A DNA stretch of 64,000 nucleotides from CAIRDP01 sp037138335 (GTDB lineage Bacteria; Bacteroidota; Bacteroidia; Bacteroidales; FEN-979). The translations under genes and the position numbers were made by a program. The notes under the pieces were generated by a model. The model did no database searches and was not told the origin of the DNA. It worked only from the letters and a program-made list of their open reading frames with translations. Position 1 is the first letter of the stretch; each line of letters starts with the position of its first letter. Positions 17,571 through 26,629 of this stretch are shown piece by piece. The DNA lies in the NCBI GenBank assembly GCA_037138335.1, contig JBAXIO010000002.1, forward strand, positions 248,001 to 312,000, read 5' to 3'.

Positions 17571-18662
17571 ATGAAAAAAGTAACGCAGAAAGATATATTG
17601 CAAGCCCTGTCGCATGTCATCGACCCCGATCTGAATAAGGACCTGGTAACGCTTAACATGATTGATGAGATAAAGATCAGTGAAGGCAAAGTGAAGTTCA
17701 AGCTTATACTCACAACCCCTGCCTGTCCTTTAAAGGATTTTCTGACTCAGTCATGTGTCAGGGCTATTCATGACCATGTTGATAAGGACCTGGAGGTTGA
17801 GGTGGACCTTTCTTCAAGGGTTACCACCAAACGCAAAGAGAATGAGGACTTGCTTAAGGATGTAAAGAATATCATTGCAGTTGGTTCCGGCAAGGGAGGT
17901 GTTGGTAAATCTACCGTTGCTGTAAACCTGGCAATTGCCCTTGCGAATACAGGGGCAAAAGTTGGCCTGCTGGATGCTGACATATACGGCCCGTCAATCC
18001 CGCTGATGTTCGGTTTGCTTGATGAGAAAGCAAAGGGCTTTGACCGGGACGGTAAAACCTTCGTTTATCCTTTCGAGAAATTCGGGATCAAAATGATCTC
18101 CATCGGCTTTTTTGTTGATCAGTCCAAAGCGCTTGTATGGAGAGGACCTATGGCTTCCTCGGCATTGAAACAGCTGTTCACCGATATCGAATGGGGCCCG
18201 CTTGATTACATGGTAATAGACCTTCCCCCGGGAACAGGCGACATCCCACTGACACTGGTGCAAAGTTTCCCGCTTACAGGCGCGATAATAGTCAGCACGC
18301 CCCAGGAAGTGGCAATAGCCGATGTGAGGAAGGCAGCCGACATGTTCAGGAACGAACAGATTGGCATACCCATCCTTGGATTGGTTGAGAATATGGCCTA
18401 TTTTATTCCTCCCGACATGCCCGAAAAGAAATATTTCATCTTCGGAAAGAGCGGCTGCCAGAAGTTTGCCGATGATCTGAAGATCCCTGTTTTGGGGCAG
18501 ATACCAATAGAACAGGCTATCGCTGATTCCGGTGATTCGGGAAAGCCTGTCGCAGTTGAGAACGACAGCCCTTCAGGTATGGCTTTTACGAAACTTGCCG
18601 AAGCCGTGGCCCAGCAGGTAGCTATCTCCAATACTATAAAGGAAGCGTTCGGAAAGGCATAA
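17571..18662 (+). CDS. mrp: Mrp/NBP35-type iron-sulfur cluster carrier ATPase
   Basis: A 363-residue protein from ATG 17571; the upstream in-frame extension consists of 7-bp repeat sequence and is unlikely to be coding. Residues 1-80 form a MIP18/DUF59 domain (DPDLNKDLVTLNMI, TTPACPLKD). A deviant Walker A, GSGKGGVGKST, is at 105-115, and an ATPase core of the ParA/Mrp type follows (DLPPGTGD). The C-terminal CxxC that binds Fe-S in most Mrp proteins is missing: the place reads ENMAYFIPPDMPEKKYFIFG. From memory this is shared by other Bacteroidota Mrp proteins. It is adjacent to a NifU-type scaffold gene, consistent with cluster delivery. Confidence 0.88.
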   Translation: MKKVTQKDILQALSHVIDPDLNKDLVTLNMIDEIKISEGKVKFKLILTTPACPLKDFLTQSCVRAIHDHVDKDLEVEVDLSSRVTTKRKENEDLLKDVKNIIAVGSGKGGVGKSTVAVNLAIALANTGAKVGLLDADIYGPSIPLMFGLLDEKAKGFDRDGKTFVYPFEKFGIKMISIGFFVDQSKALVWRGPMASSALKQLFTDIEWGPLDYMVIDLPPGTGDIPLTLVQSFPLTGAIIVSTPQEVAIADVRKAADMFRNEQIGIPILGLVENMAYFIPPDMPEKKYFIFGKSGCQKFADDLKIPVLGQIPIEQAIADSGDSGKPVAVENDSPSGMAFTKLAEAVAQQVAISNTIKEAFGKA

Positions 18663-18702
18663 GCAGGTATATGTGTTGATCCCCTGGCATGTCAGGGTGT
18701 TA

Positions 18703-18729
18703 TTGGCCAAATGATTTTCACTATCTTTG
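18703..18729 (+). promoter_or_regulatory. Bacteroidota-type promoter for the NifU-like gene
   Basis: TTG (18703-18705), a 16-bp spacer and TATCTTTG (18722-18729) resemble the group's promoter. The spacer is one base shorter than the usual range. ATGs lie 13 and 22 bp downstream of the -7 box. Confidence 0.5.
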
Positions 18730-18741
18730 CACCCTCAAACA

Positions 18742-18996
18742 ATGCATGACATGATAGATATCGAACTGGAGAAAAAAGTTAAAAACGTAATAGAACAAAT
18801 CCGTCCTTACCTGCAGGCCGATGGAGGCGATGTTGAATATGTTGATATGACCGACGATAAGGTTGTTAATTTAAGGCTTCTCGGGATGTGCGGCAATTGC
18901 CCCCATTCGCAGATGACCCTTAAAAATGGCATTGAAGCAGCTGTTGTTCGCGCCATCCCTGAAATCAAAGGCGTGGAATCGGTCCAGTCAGTATAA
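18742..18996 (+). CDS. NifU-type Fe-S scaffold domain protein
   Basis: An 84-residue protein (81 if ATG 18751 is used) equal to the C-terminal NifU/Nfu domain. IRPYLQADGGDVE and the CxxC cluster-binding motif CGNCPHS are both present. It would carry a [4Fe-4S] cluster as a dimer. It has its own promoter match 13 bp upstream, which rules out the in-frame TTG at 18727, and follows mrp by 79 bp. It ends directly next to the convergent nadE. Confidence 0.88.
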   Translation: MHDMIDIELEKKVKNVIEQIRPYLQADGGDVEYVDMTDDKVVNLRLLGMCGNCPHSQMTLKNGIEAAVVRAIPEIKGVESVQSV

Positions 18997-20652
18997 TCAG
19001 GACAGGTATTTCCCAACAATTGGCATACGGCGGCCCATCCCGAAAGCTTTTGGGGAAACCCTGAGTGTCGGAGGGGTTTGGTAGCGTTTATATTCACTGC
19101 TGTTCACAAGGTTCAGCACCCTTTTTACGACGGCTTCATCGAAGCCTGCTTCCAGTATTTCTTTCGGGCCTTTTCTTTCTTCAATATACAGGTGAAGTAC
19201 CTTGTCGAGGATATCATATTCGGGCAGGGAATCCGAGTCTTTCTGCCCGGGTCGGAGTTCCGCCGACGGGGGTTTGTTTATCGAATTCAGGGGAATGATC
19301 TCCTTTTCCCTGTTGATGTAACGGGAAAGTTCATAAACCTGGGTTTTGTAAATATCCCCGAGCACCGACAAGCCTCCGCACATATCTCCGTATAGGGTTC
19401 CGTAACCCACGGCAGCCTCGCTCTTATTGGAAGTGTTTAATAAAATATATCCGAACTTATTTGATAATGCCATCAGTATAACCGCCCTGATCCTCGCCTG
19501 GATGTTTTCTTCGGTAAGATTGAAAGGTTGCGAGCCGAACTGCGGCTCAAGACTGTGCTGTACAGCCATGAAAGATTCCTCGATAGGAATGGTCTCATGG
19601 TCAACGCCAAGGTTTGCTGCCAGGTCCAGGGCATCCTTTATGCTGTGGTCAGATGAAAACCGGGAAGGAAGCAGCACCGCTTTTACATTGTCCTTCCCCA
19701 GGGCTTCTGCAGCAAGTACAAGGGTTACGGCTGAATCTATGCCCCCTGATAAGCCGAGAATGGCCTTTGAAAAACCCATTTTGCTGAAATAGTCCCTGAT
19801 CCCCATGACCAGAGCGTCGTGGATAAGGGAAACCCGGGATACAGGGTACAGGATACGGGATGCGGGATACAGGATGCCGTTCCCAAATTCAGGACCCCCG
19901 GTGTCCAGTATCCTAAAATCTTCGGAGAACCTGTTTAATTCAGCCACCAACTCACCGGCTGCATTGACTGCCATGGAACCCCCGTCAAACAACAGCTCGG
20001 TTTGCCCCCCCACATGGTTCACATAAAAAACAGGGATGCCGTAGGTCAGGGCATTGCGCCTGAGCACTTCAAACCTTGCAACAGGCTGGTCGTAATGGAA
20101 GGGTGAAGCGGCTATGTTGATGATCAGATCAGGGTTAAACCTGCACAGCTCATCCATGGGGTTCCTGACATACAGGGGATCGTCGGAGATGTTCCAGAGA
20201 TCTTCGCATATGGTCAATGCAATCCGCCGTCCTTTATATTCAATGACTTCATTGGGAAGCCGGTTTGGCTCGAAGTACCTGTATTCGTCAAATACATCAT
20301 AATTCGGCAGCAGGGTCTTATGTATCACCGATTGTATCCTTCCTCCGGAAAGAAAATAGGCCGAGTTGTAAAGAGGTTTCCCTTTATCGGCAGGGTTCAG
20401 CGAAGGGCTGCCCACAATCGCCGCTATGCCGTTACATTCTTCAGCTATCCTGAGAATCCCCTGGTAGCATTTTTCAATGAAATCGTCGAACTCGAGAAAA
20501 TCACGGGGGGGGTAACCGCAAACCGATAATTCGGCAAATACTGCAAGATCGGCTCCGGCAGCCTTTGCCTTATGTATGCCATGGATGATCCCGGCCACAT
20601 TTTGTTCAAAGTCACCGATACGGTAGTTCAGTTGGGCAAGTGCGATCTGCAT
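18997..20652 (-). CDS. nadE: Glutamine-dependent NAD(+) synthase
   Basis: A 551-residue two-domain enzyme from ATG 20652; a TTG at 20658 overlapping the previous stop is an alternative. The N-terminal nitrilase-type glutaminase has the Glu (FAELSVCGYPP), Lys (HKTLLPNYD) and Cys (LTICEDLW) catalytic residues. The C-terminal synthetase has the PP-loop LSGGIDSAVT and the ATP-binding NTSNKSE. It amidates deamido-NAD in the cytosol. Between the two domains 14 residues, ILYPASR then ILYPVSR, are encoded by six 7-bp repeat units, so the linker contains a duplicated heptapeptide. Confidence 0.95.
   Translation of the reverse strand: MQIALAQLNYRIGDFEQNVAGIIHGIHKAKAAGADLAVFAELSVCGYPPRDFLEFDDFIEKCYQGILRIAEECNGIAAIVGSPSLNPADKGKPLYNSAYFLSGGRIQSVIHKTLLPNYDVFDEYRYFEPNRLPNEVIEYKGRRIALTICEDLWNISDDPLYVRNPMDELCRFNPDLIINIAASPFHYDQPVARFEVLRRNALTYGIPVFYVNHVGGQTELLFDGGSMAVNAAGELVAELNRFSEDFRILDTGGPEFGNGILYPASRILYPVSRVSLIHDALVMGIRDYFSKMGFSKAILGLSGGIDSAVTLVLAAEALGKDNVKAVLLPSRFSSDHSIKDALDLAANLGVDHETIPIEESFMAVQHSLEPQFGSQPFNLTEENIQARIRAVILMALSNKFGYILLNTSNKSEAAVGYGTLYGDMCGGLSVLGDIYKTQVYELSRYINREKEIIPLNSINKPPSAELRPGQKDSDSLPEYDILDKVLHLYIEERKGPKEILEAGFDEAVVKRVLNLVNSSEYKRYQTPPTLRVSPKAFGMGRRMPIVGKYLS
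19834..19875. repeat. Six in-frame 7-bp units inside nadE encoding a heptapeptide duplication
   Basis: On the plus strand the units are CCGGGAT, ACAGGGT, ACAGGAT, ACGGGAT, GCGGGAT and ACAGGAT. Three units equal 21 bp or seven codons, which gives ILYPASR followed by ILYPVSR in the interdomain linker of NadE. Confidence 0.85.
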
Positions 20653-20654
20653 AA

Positions 20655-21341
20655 TCAAAACATAATACCGATATTCAGTTCGGCATAGTTAACATAGGCT
20701 TTCTGATTGAGCTTCGTAATGGCATTGTATCCTTTCATAACGTTATTCAGGCTGTTGCTGTATCCCAGCCCTAGAAATATCCTGGTCGACTGGTCAAGGT
20801 AAATCTCGGTTCCCAATCCGATGATCACCGATTCCCTTATGACGGTGGTCTGGCTCATGATATCCTTCTTCTCCGACTGGGTATAGCCTTTGTTCCCTGT
20901 AAAGTCGTTTTTCTCATGCGCGGCAATCCTGAACCCCGTTCCAAACCCGACCTGGCCGAAGAACGAACACCTCCCAAACTTTTTTGTGAACAGTTTGACC
21001 ATGAGAGGGATCTCGATATATGTAAAACTGAGATTGCTGCTGGTGGTCCCTTGCAGGGTGTCGTGAACCACATCGGGATAAGTCAGTTTCCCTCCGAGAA
21101 AAGCGAAATTCAGACCGGTTGAAAATGCGTAATGCTCGGCAAAATAAAAGTCACAGATAAGCCCCATCACCCCTCCCAGTTTTACACCGTTGCTGCTGTA
21201 ATCCTGTGTGGATGGCGTGATAAAAGAGATATCAGGCGCAAATTTCAATCCCAGTTTGATCTCCGGTTTTTTTTCCTGGGCAAAAACTGGATACAGGGGA
21301 AGAAGGCATGCTATAACAAACAATAAAATATTTTTTCTCAT
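20655..21341 (-). CDS. Outer-membrane beta-barrel protein, PorT-like family
   Basis: A 228-residue protein with a Sec signal peptide (residues 1-21, NILLFVIACLLPLYPVFAQ). Alternating beta-strands typical of small outer-membrane barrels follow (GLKFAPDISFI, HYAFSTGLNFAFLGG, YIEIPLMVKLF, RIFLGLGYSNS), ending in a strand with terminal phenylalanine (ELNIGIMF). It resembles the PorT/outer membrane beta-barrel family, one member of which is needed for type IX secretion in Porphyromonas; this one may or may not share that role. The stop overlaps the region of the nadE start, so the pair is co-transcribed. Confidence 0.75.
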   Translation of the reverse strand: MRKNILLFVIACLLPLYPVFAQEKKPEIKLGLKFAPDISFITPSTQDYSSNGVKLGGVMGLICDFYFAEHYAFSTGLNFAFLGGKLTYPDVVHDTLQGTTSSNLSFTYIEIPLMVKLFTKKFGRCSFFGQVGFGTGFRIAAHEKNDFTGNKGYTQSEKKDIMSQTTVIRESVIIGLGTEIYLDQSTRIFLGLGYSNSLNNVMKGYNAITKLNQKAYVNYAELNIGIMF

Positions 21342-21456
21342 GAGGATCTTTGGTTTAAACCTGAAAAAACAAATTTAAAGATTTAGAGACGGCCCATTTC
21401 CCATTTTCAATAATTTTATCCAAAAATAATCAACCGTTATTCCCGTTTGTTTATTT

Positions 21457-22449
21457 ATGAAGCATTTTACCATACTGCTGTCAGTTATTTTGATTTTCTG
21501 CGGATGTGGACGCAGGGGGGACCATGAAGCGGATATTTCAAAAATCAGCATCCGGCCGGTTAAGGTCATGCGTTATGACCTGGACCTATTCAATGCAAAT
21601 ACGGCTGATTTCGCCCGCGATATTAAGAAACTCCAGCCGGTGTACAGGATCTTCCTGGGCGACAGCCTTGATGAGCCATCGAAGCTTTCGACCTTAAAGG
21701 ATTACATGGATAACCCGCGCAATCAGGATTTTATTAAGGCGGTAAGGATGAAATATCCCGAAGTCAGCAACATTGAAAAAGACCTGGATGCGGCTTTCAA
21801 ACACTTTAAATATTATTTCCCCTCTTTCAGCGTCCCCAAGGTTTATGCGTACATCTCGGGCGGTGATTACGAATACCCTGTTCAGTATTCCGATTCGGTA
21901 CTGCTGATAGGCCTCGACAACTACCTTGGGAAGGATTATGCCCCTTACAAGGCCGACGGGGTCCCAAACTACAGTGTTGAAAGAATGAACGAACAAAATG
22001 TTGTGCCCGACTGTGTAAGACTGCTGGCAAATTCAAATTTCCCTGTTGAGACTGGGGGTACCAGCCTTCTCGATATTATGGTCGAATCGGGCAAAAGGCT
22101 GTTCCTCCAGGACGCCATACTGCCTTCGACCCCCGCCAGGATCAAGATCGGTTATACGCAGGAACAATATGACTGGATCAAAAAGAATGAATTCCAGGTT
22201 TGGGCCGCCATCATAGAAAACCATATGTTGTATTCCAATGATGGCCGAATTATTAGGGTTTTCACTTCCGATGGCCCTTTCACTGCCGAATTCTCAAAGT
22301 TTTCCCCTCCCTTGCTCGGCAACTGGATAGGCTGGCAGATCGTCAAACAATATATGGAACGGAACCCGGATGTAAGCCTTGAAAAGCTGCTGAAAGAAGA
22401 AGACTCCCAGAAGATCCTCGCGGGTTCCAGGTATAAGCCCGAAAAATAA
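21457..22449 (+). CDS. gldB: GldB-like lipoprotein (gliding motility family)
   Basis: A 330-residue protein with a lipoprotein signal peptide (MKHFTILLSVILIFCGCG; the lipidated cysteine is C15 or C17). The body matches the GldB family (VMRYDLDLFNAN, YISGGDYEYPVQYSD, LLIGLDNYLGKD, NWIGWQIVKQYMERNP). GldB is essential for gliding and type IX secretion in Flavobacterium johnsoniae; homologues also occur in non-gliding Bacteroidota. Its place beside nadE is conserved in the phylum. It is divergent from the barrel gene, with 115 bp between them. Confidence 0.85.
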   Translation: MKHFTILLSVILIFCGCGRRGDHEADISKISIRPVKVMRYDLDLFNANTADFARDIKKLQPVYRIFLGDSLDEPSKLSTLKDYMDNPRNQDFIKAVRMKYPEVSNIEKDLDAAFKHFKYYFPSFSVPKVYAYISGGDYEYPVQYSDSVLLIGLDNYLGKDYAPYKADGVPNYSVERMNEQNVVPDCVRLLANSNFPVETGGTSLLDIMVESGKRLFLQDAILPSTPARIKIGYTQEQYDWIKKNEFQVWAAIIENHMLYSNDGRIIRVFTSDGPFTAEFSKFSPPLLGNWIGWQIVKQYMERNPDVSLEKLLKEEDSQKILAGSRYKPEK

Positions 22450-22509
22450 TCTCAATTTTCATATCACTTTTTTCCTGATGGCGGATTAAGGAGTACCAAA
22501 ACCCCTGCC

Positions 22510-24048
22510 ATGCTGGTCAAGACATACGGATGTGCCATTACAGGGATACAGGCCCTTATGATCACGGTGGAAGTGAATATCGACCAGGGGATACAGTTTT
22601 TCATGGTCGGGCTGCCCGACAATGCCGTGCGTGAAAGCCACCAGCGCATTGAATCGGCTCTGAAGAACAACGGTTTTAGAGTTCCCGGAAAGAAGATCGT
22701 GATCAACCTTGCCCCGGCCGATGTCCGCAAGGAGGGCTCTTCCTATGACCTTCCCATTGCCATGGGCATACTCGCGGCCTCTGAGATGATCAAAACAGAT
22801 AAGCTTGAGAAGTATATGATCATGGGAGAGCTTTCCCTGGATGGAAGCCTGCTGCCTGTCAAAGGCGCCTTGCCGATCTCGCTGGAAGCCAGGAAACAGG
22901 GGTTTAAAGGCCTGGTACTTCCAGCTGAGAATGCGAGGGAAGCGGCGGTGGTTGACGGGATTGACATATACGGGGCCGGGAATATCAAAGAGGTGATAGG
23001 CTTTTTTAACGGGGATAGAGTACTTGAGCGTACCAGGGTTGACATAGAGGCTGAGTTTGGGAATGCCAGGGGTAACCCCGCCCTGGATTTTGCAGATGTA
23101 AGGGGACAGGAAAACATCAAAAGGGCATTGGAGATAGCGGCAGCAGGGGGGCATAATGTTCTTTTGATCGGCCCGCCGGGGGCCGGAAAAACGATGATGG
23201 CCAAACGGCTGCCGTCTATCCTGCCTCCCCTCATTCTGCAGGAGGCCCTTGAAACGACCAAGATTCATTCAGTGGCAGGGAGGCTGAACGGCTCAGGCCC
23301 TTTGGTCACTGCAAGGCCTTTCAGGTCGCCCCATCATACAATTTCACCCGTTGCCCTTGTCGGAGGGGGAAGCATCCCCCGTCCCGGGGAAATTTCACTT
23401 GCACATAACGGTGTATTGTTTCTCGATGAACTGCCTGAGTTCAACAGGCAGGTACTGGAAGTTCTGAGACAGCCCATGGAAGACCGGGTTGTTACGGTAT
23501 GCAGGGCAAAGGTCTCTGTCACCTACCCGGCGAGTTTCATGCTTATAGCAGCCATGAACCCCTGCCCCTGTGGTTATTACAACCACCCTCAAACACCCTG
23601 CCAGTGCAACCCGGGAATAATACAGAAATATCTTCATAAGATCTCCGGCCCGCTTTTCGACAGGATAGACATACAGGTTGAAGTGATCCCCGTTCCATAC
23701 CGCGATCTCAGGGATCAGCCGTCGGCCGAAAGCAGCACTGAAATGAGGGGCAGGGTGGTGAGGGCAAAACAAAACCAGGAAAAAAGGTTTAAAGGCCTGA
23801 AAGGGGTTTACTGCAATGCACAGATGACCCCCCGGCAATTGCGGCAGTTCTGCCGGGTTGACGAAGCCTCAGGCATGCTCCTGAAAAATGCCATGGATAA
23901 ACTTGGATTATCGGCCAGGGCGTATGAACGGATTCTTAAGGTCGCACGAAGCATTGCCGATCTGAACAGTTCGGAAGAAATCTCTGCAGAACACCTGGCC
24001 GAGGCCATTACTTATCGCTCGCTCGACAGGGAGAACTGGGGAAGGTGA
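22510..24048 (+). CDS. comM: YifB/ComM family Mg-chelatase-like AAA+ ATPase
   Basis: A 512-residue protein. The N-terminal ChlI-like domain shows VEVNIDQGIQFFMVGLPDNAV and NLAPADVRKEGSSYDLP. The central AAA+ module has Walker A GPPGAGKTMM, Walker B LFLDELPEF and the AMNPCPCG segment. The C-terminal helical domain shows ARAYERILKVARSIADL. In naturally competent bacteria ComM is a hexameric helicase that extends branch migration during recombination of incoming DNA. The adjoining genes give no hint of competence. The stop directly abuts the convergent prenyltransferase gene. Confidence 0.9.
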   Translation: MLVKTYGCAITGIQALMITVEVNIDQGIQFFMVGLPDNAVRESHQRIESALKNNGFRVPGKKIVINLAPADVRKEGSSYDLPIAMGILAASEMIKTDKLEKYMIMGELSLDGSLLPVKGALPISLEARKQGFKGLVLPAENAREAAVVDGIDIYGAGNIKEVIGFFNGDRVLERTRVDIEAEFGNARGNPALDFADVRGQENIKRALEIAAAGGHNVLLIGPPGAGKTMMAKRLPSILPPLILQEALETTKIHSVAGRLNGSGPLVTARPFRSPHHTISPVALVGGGSIPRPGEISLAHNGVLFLDELPEFNRQVLEVLRQPMEDRVVTVCRAKVSVTYPASFMLIAAMNPCPCGYYNHPQTPCQCNPGIIQKYLHKISGPLFDRIDIQVEVIPVPYRDLRDQPSAESSTEMRGRVVRAKQNQEKRFKGLKGVYCNAQMTPRQLRQFCRVDEASGMLLKNAMDKLGLSARAYERILKVARSIADLNSSEEISAEHLAEAITYRSLDRENWGR

Positions 24049-24918
24049 TCAGAGGTAAAGATCGGCAATCACAAAACAGGCGTATATTACCGAGGCAATT
24101 CCGTTCAGTGTGAAAAAGGCGAGGTTGACTTTTGAAAGGTCGTTTGGTTTCACCAGTATGTGCTGGTAGATTATCAGGGCGGTATAAACGGCCATCCCGG
24201 CCCAGTATATATTGCCAAAAGGGCCGGTCAGTCCGGCCGAAACAAGAAATCCAACAGAGATTGCATGAAATACGATTGAAAGGAGAAGGGCATTTTTGCT
24301 TCCCAGGAAAACCGGGAGGGACCTTAATTTCTCGCTCCTGTCAAAAGCTACGTCCTGCATGGCATAGATGATATCGAAGCCGGCCACCCAGAAGATCACC
24401 GAAAAGGAGAACAGCAGGGGCAGAATGTCAAAACGGGCTGTAACGGCAATATAGGCCCCGATAGGTGCAAGGGCCAGTCCGAGCCCGAGGAAAACATGTG
24501 AAAGGGAGGTAAACCGTTTTGTGAAACTGTACCCAAGCACCACCAGCAAAGCCAGGGGGGAAAGCATGAAACAGAGAAGGTTCAGGAACCATGCCGCCCC
24601 CATGAAAAGCAGCGCATTGATAATGATGAATGCAAGGGCGGCCGGCCGGCTGATGATCTTACTTGGTAACTCACGGGCAGAGGTGCGGGGGTTTTTACTG
24701 TCAAATCTCATATCGGCATAACGGTTGAATGCCATGGCGGCATTCCTTGCGAAGAGAACGCATAAAATGACCAGGAGAAGGTCGCGCAAACTGATCAATG
24801 AGCCTGTTTCTTTAAAGCCAAGGAATAGCCCGATCATTGCAAACGGCAGTGAAAACAGGGTGTGGTGGATTTTTACGAGTGAAAAATAATTGCCTATATT
24901 TTCTAATTGTTTCTGCAC
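24049..24918 (-). CDS. UbiA-family polyprenyltransferase, probably for menaquinone synthesis (MqnP/MenA-like)
   Basis: A 289-residue polytopic membrane enzyme with seven to nine hydrophobic helices. The first Asp-rich motif is NRYADMRFD (within AAMAFNRYADMRFDSKNPRT) and the second is YAMQDVAFD. The stretch around NPRTSARELPS resembles the prenyltransferase group of the futalosine menaquinone route, so transfer of a prenyl chain to an aromatic acid is the best guess. There is no ATG near the N-terminus. I chose GTG 24918 because a TAATTTTG element lies 18 bp upstream (24944-24937), inside the longer TTG-initiated frame starting at 24978. Confidence 0.8.
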   Translation of the reverse strand: MQKQLENIGNYFSLVKIHHTLFSLPFAMIGLFLGFKETGSLISLRDLLLVILCVLFARNAAMAFNRYADMRFDSKNPRTSARELPSKIISRPAALAFIIINALLFMGAAWFLNLLCFMLSPLALLVVLGYSFTKRFTSLSHVFLGLGLALAPIGAYIAVTARFDILPLLFSFSVIFWVAGFDIIYAMQDVAFDRSEKLRSLPVFLGSKNALLLSIVFHAISVGFLVSAGLTGPFGNIYWAGMAVYTALIIYQHILVKPNDLSKVNLAFFTLNGIASVIYACFVIADLYL

Positions 24919-24936
24919 TTTCGGGTTTAATTTCTG

Positions 24937-24944
24937 CAAAATTA
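24937..24944 (-). promoter_or_regulatory. -7 element for the UbiA-family gene
   Basis: The minus strand reads TAATTTTG, fitting TAnnTTTG, 18 bp before the proposed GTG start at 24918. No well-spaced -33 TTG is visible. Confidence 0.4.
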
Positions 24945-25073
24945 AGAAAAGAGCATTGCAATTCTCCTGTAAGGGCAAAATGAAGGGCCCGGAAGTGTAA
25001 CTTCAGGGCACAATAATCGTCAAAAGATGTGGTTATTCTAATGGGCCTGCCACAGCCCCGTGTTTTGTTTTTT

Positions 25074-25868
25074 ATGCGCAGCTTAAAGGATTCATTTTCA
25101 GCATACATCAGATACCGTTGTTTGGTGCAGTCAAAATACAGCCTGCATTCGCCCTTTATCTACAGATTCTGGGCCGGTATACTGAAGGATAAAACAAAAT
25201 ATCCTGCATACGCCAAAGCGGAAAGTTTCAGAAATACATTGTTAAATGATAACAGCACCATAAACCGGGTTGATTTCGGGGCCGGTTCAAATGAGCAGGG
25301 GCCTGGAGCAGGGGCCATAAAAATCAGTGACCTTGCCCGCCGGTCTCTCATATCAGCGGCCAAAGGCCGGGTCCTTTACAAACTGGTGAAAGAACAACAA
25401 CCCCAGGCAATTCTTGAATTCGGGACTTCACTGGGCCTCAGCGCCCTGTATATGGCAGAGGCTGCACCTTCTGCAAGGATCATTACAATGGAAGGCTGCC
25501 CTCAAACTGCCGCCCTGGCCCGCCAGGCTTTTAAAAAGGCAGGGATAAAGAATGTTACGGTAATTACCGGGGTGTTTGATGAAAAACTCGGTGAAGCCCT
25601 CGGGCTGATGCCGAAGCCCGGCCTGGTGTTTTTTGATGGCAACCACCGCAGGGAACCTACACTGAAATACTGGGAGCAGTGCAAGCCATACCTGAATGCC
25701 ACATCTGTTGCAGTATTCGATGACATCCACTGGTCGGTGGAAATGGAAGAGGCCTGGAAATGCATTATCGCCCAGCCCTTTGTGAAGGTGAGTATCGACC
25801 TGTTCCACCTTGGAGTTTTATATTTTCGCGAAGAACTTAGTAAAGAAGATTTTGTACTACGATTTTAA
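25074..25868 (+). CDS. Class I SAM-dependent O-methyltransferase-like protein
   Basis: A 264-residue protein from ATG 25074 (MRSLKDSFSAYIRY); earlier in-frame Mets at 25029 and 25041 are possible. The N-terminal third is basic and contains HSPFIYRFW, a conserved motif of a Bacteroidota methyltransferase group. SAM motif I is AILEFGTSLGLSALYMA, then IITMEGCPQ, and LVFFDGNHRREP is the family 3 O-methyltransferase-like acidic loop. The substrate is unknown. It ends 17 bp before a LolD-like ATPase gene that has its own promoter overlapping this gene's 3' end. Confidence 0.75.
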   Translation: MRSLKDSFSAYIRYRCLVQSKYSLHSPFIYRFWAGILKDKTKYPAYAKAESFRNTLLNDNSTINRVDFGAGSNEQGPGAGAIKISDLARRSLISAAKGRVLYKLVKEQQPQAILEFGTSLGLSALYMAEAAPSARIITMEGCPQTAALARQAFKKAGIKNVTVITGVFDEKLGEALGLMPKPGLVFFDGNHRREPTLKYWEQCKPYLNATSVAVFDDIHWSVEMEEAWKCIIAQPFVKVSIDLFHLGVLYFREELSKEDFVLRF

Positions 25869-25881
25869 CCCTTTATCTTTG
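25851..25881 (+). promoter_or_regulatory. Consensus Bacteroidota promoter for the LolD-like gene
   Basis: TTTG (25851-25854), a 19-bp spacer and TATCTTTG (25874-25881) match both boxes and the spacing. The -33 box lies in the end of the methyltransferase gene and the ATG is only 4 bp after the -7 box, so the message must begin at or just after the start codon unless a later start is used. Confidence 0.6.
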
Positions 25882-25885
25882 ATCC

Positions 25886-26608
25886 ATGGAAAAAGAGATC
25901 ATTCGACTTGACAACATTGTAAAAAATTACAAAGTAGGAACTGTATTGGTTGAAGCCCTGCGCTCCATCTCATTAGTCATCCGTAAAAATGAATTCGTTG
26001 CAATCATGGGGCCTTCCGGTTCCGGGAAATCAACATTAATGAATATTCTTGGCTGCCTCGATACGCCGACCAGCGGTGATTATATGCTGAACGGCCATGA
26101 TGTGAGCAAGATGGACGATAACAGCCTTGCTGAGATCAGGAACCGCGAGATAGGTTTCGTGTTCCAGACGTTTAACCTGCTGCCCCGGTCCACCGCCCTC
26201 GAAAATGTCATGCTGCCGCTGATCTATGCAGGATACGGTAAAGCAAAGCGAATGGAACGGGCCTCGAATGTCATAGAAGAAGTGAAGCTCACCGACCGTA
26301 TGACCCACAAGCCAAACGAACTTTCGGGGGGGCAGCGTCAGCGTGTTGCAATTGCAAGGGCCCTGGTTAACGACCCTGCTATCATACTTGCCGACGAACC
26401 AACCGGGAACCTTGACTCGAAAACTTCCATTGAGATCCTGGGGTTGCTGGAACAGATCCATAATAAAGGAAATACCGTGATCATTGTTACCCATGAAGAG
26501 GATATCGCTTTGCATACGCACAGGATCATCAGGCTTCACGACGGGAAGATCTCATCCGACGAGAAAAATAAAAATATAAAAACCATTGCCGACTACCAGT
26601 TTGCATAA
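25886..26608 (+). CDS. ABC transporter ATP-binding protein, LolD/MacB type
   Basis: A 240-residue ATPase with Walker A GPSGSGKST, the Q-loop VFQTFNLLP, signature LSGGQRQRVAIARA, Walker B IILADEPTGNLD and the H-loop VTHEED. The sequence class is that of MacB and LolD, which drive lipoprotein release or efflux with a FtsX-like permease. No permease gene is nearby, so its partner must be encoded elsewhere. It is followed after 21 bp by the heptose kinase gene. Confidence 0.88.
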   Translation: MEKEIIRLDNIVKNYKVGTVLVEALRSISLVIRKNEFVAIMGPSGSGKSTLMNILGCLDTPTSGDYMLNGHDVSKMDDNSLAEIRNREIGFVFQTFNLLPRSTALENVMLPLIYAGYGKAKRMERASNVIEEVKLTDRMTHKPNELSGGQRQRVAIARALVNDPAIILADEPTGNLDSKTSIEILGLLEQIHNKGNTVIIVTHEEDIALHTHRIIRLHDGKISSDEKNKNIKTIADYQFA

Positions 26609-26629
26609 CCATTGAATTAACACTCGAGC

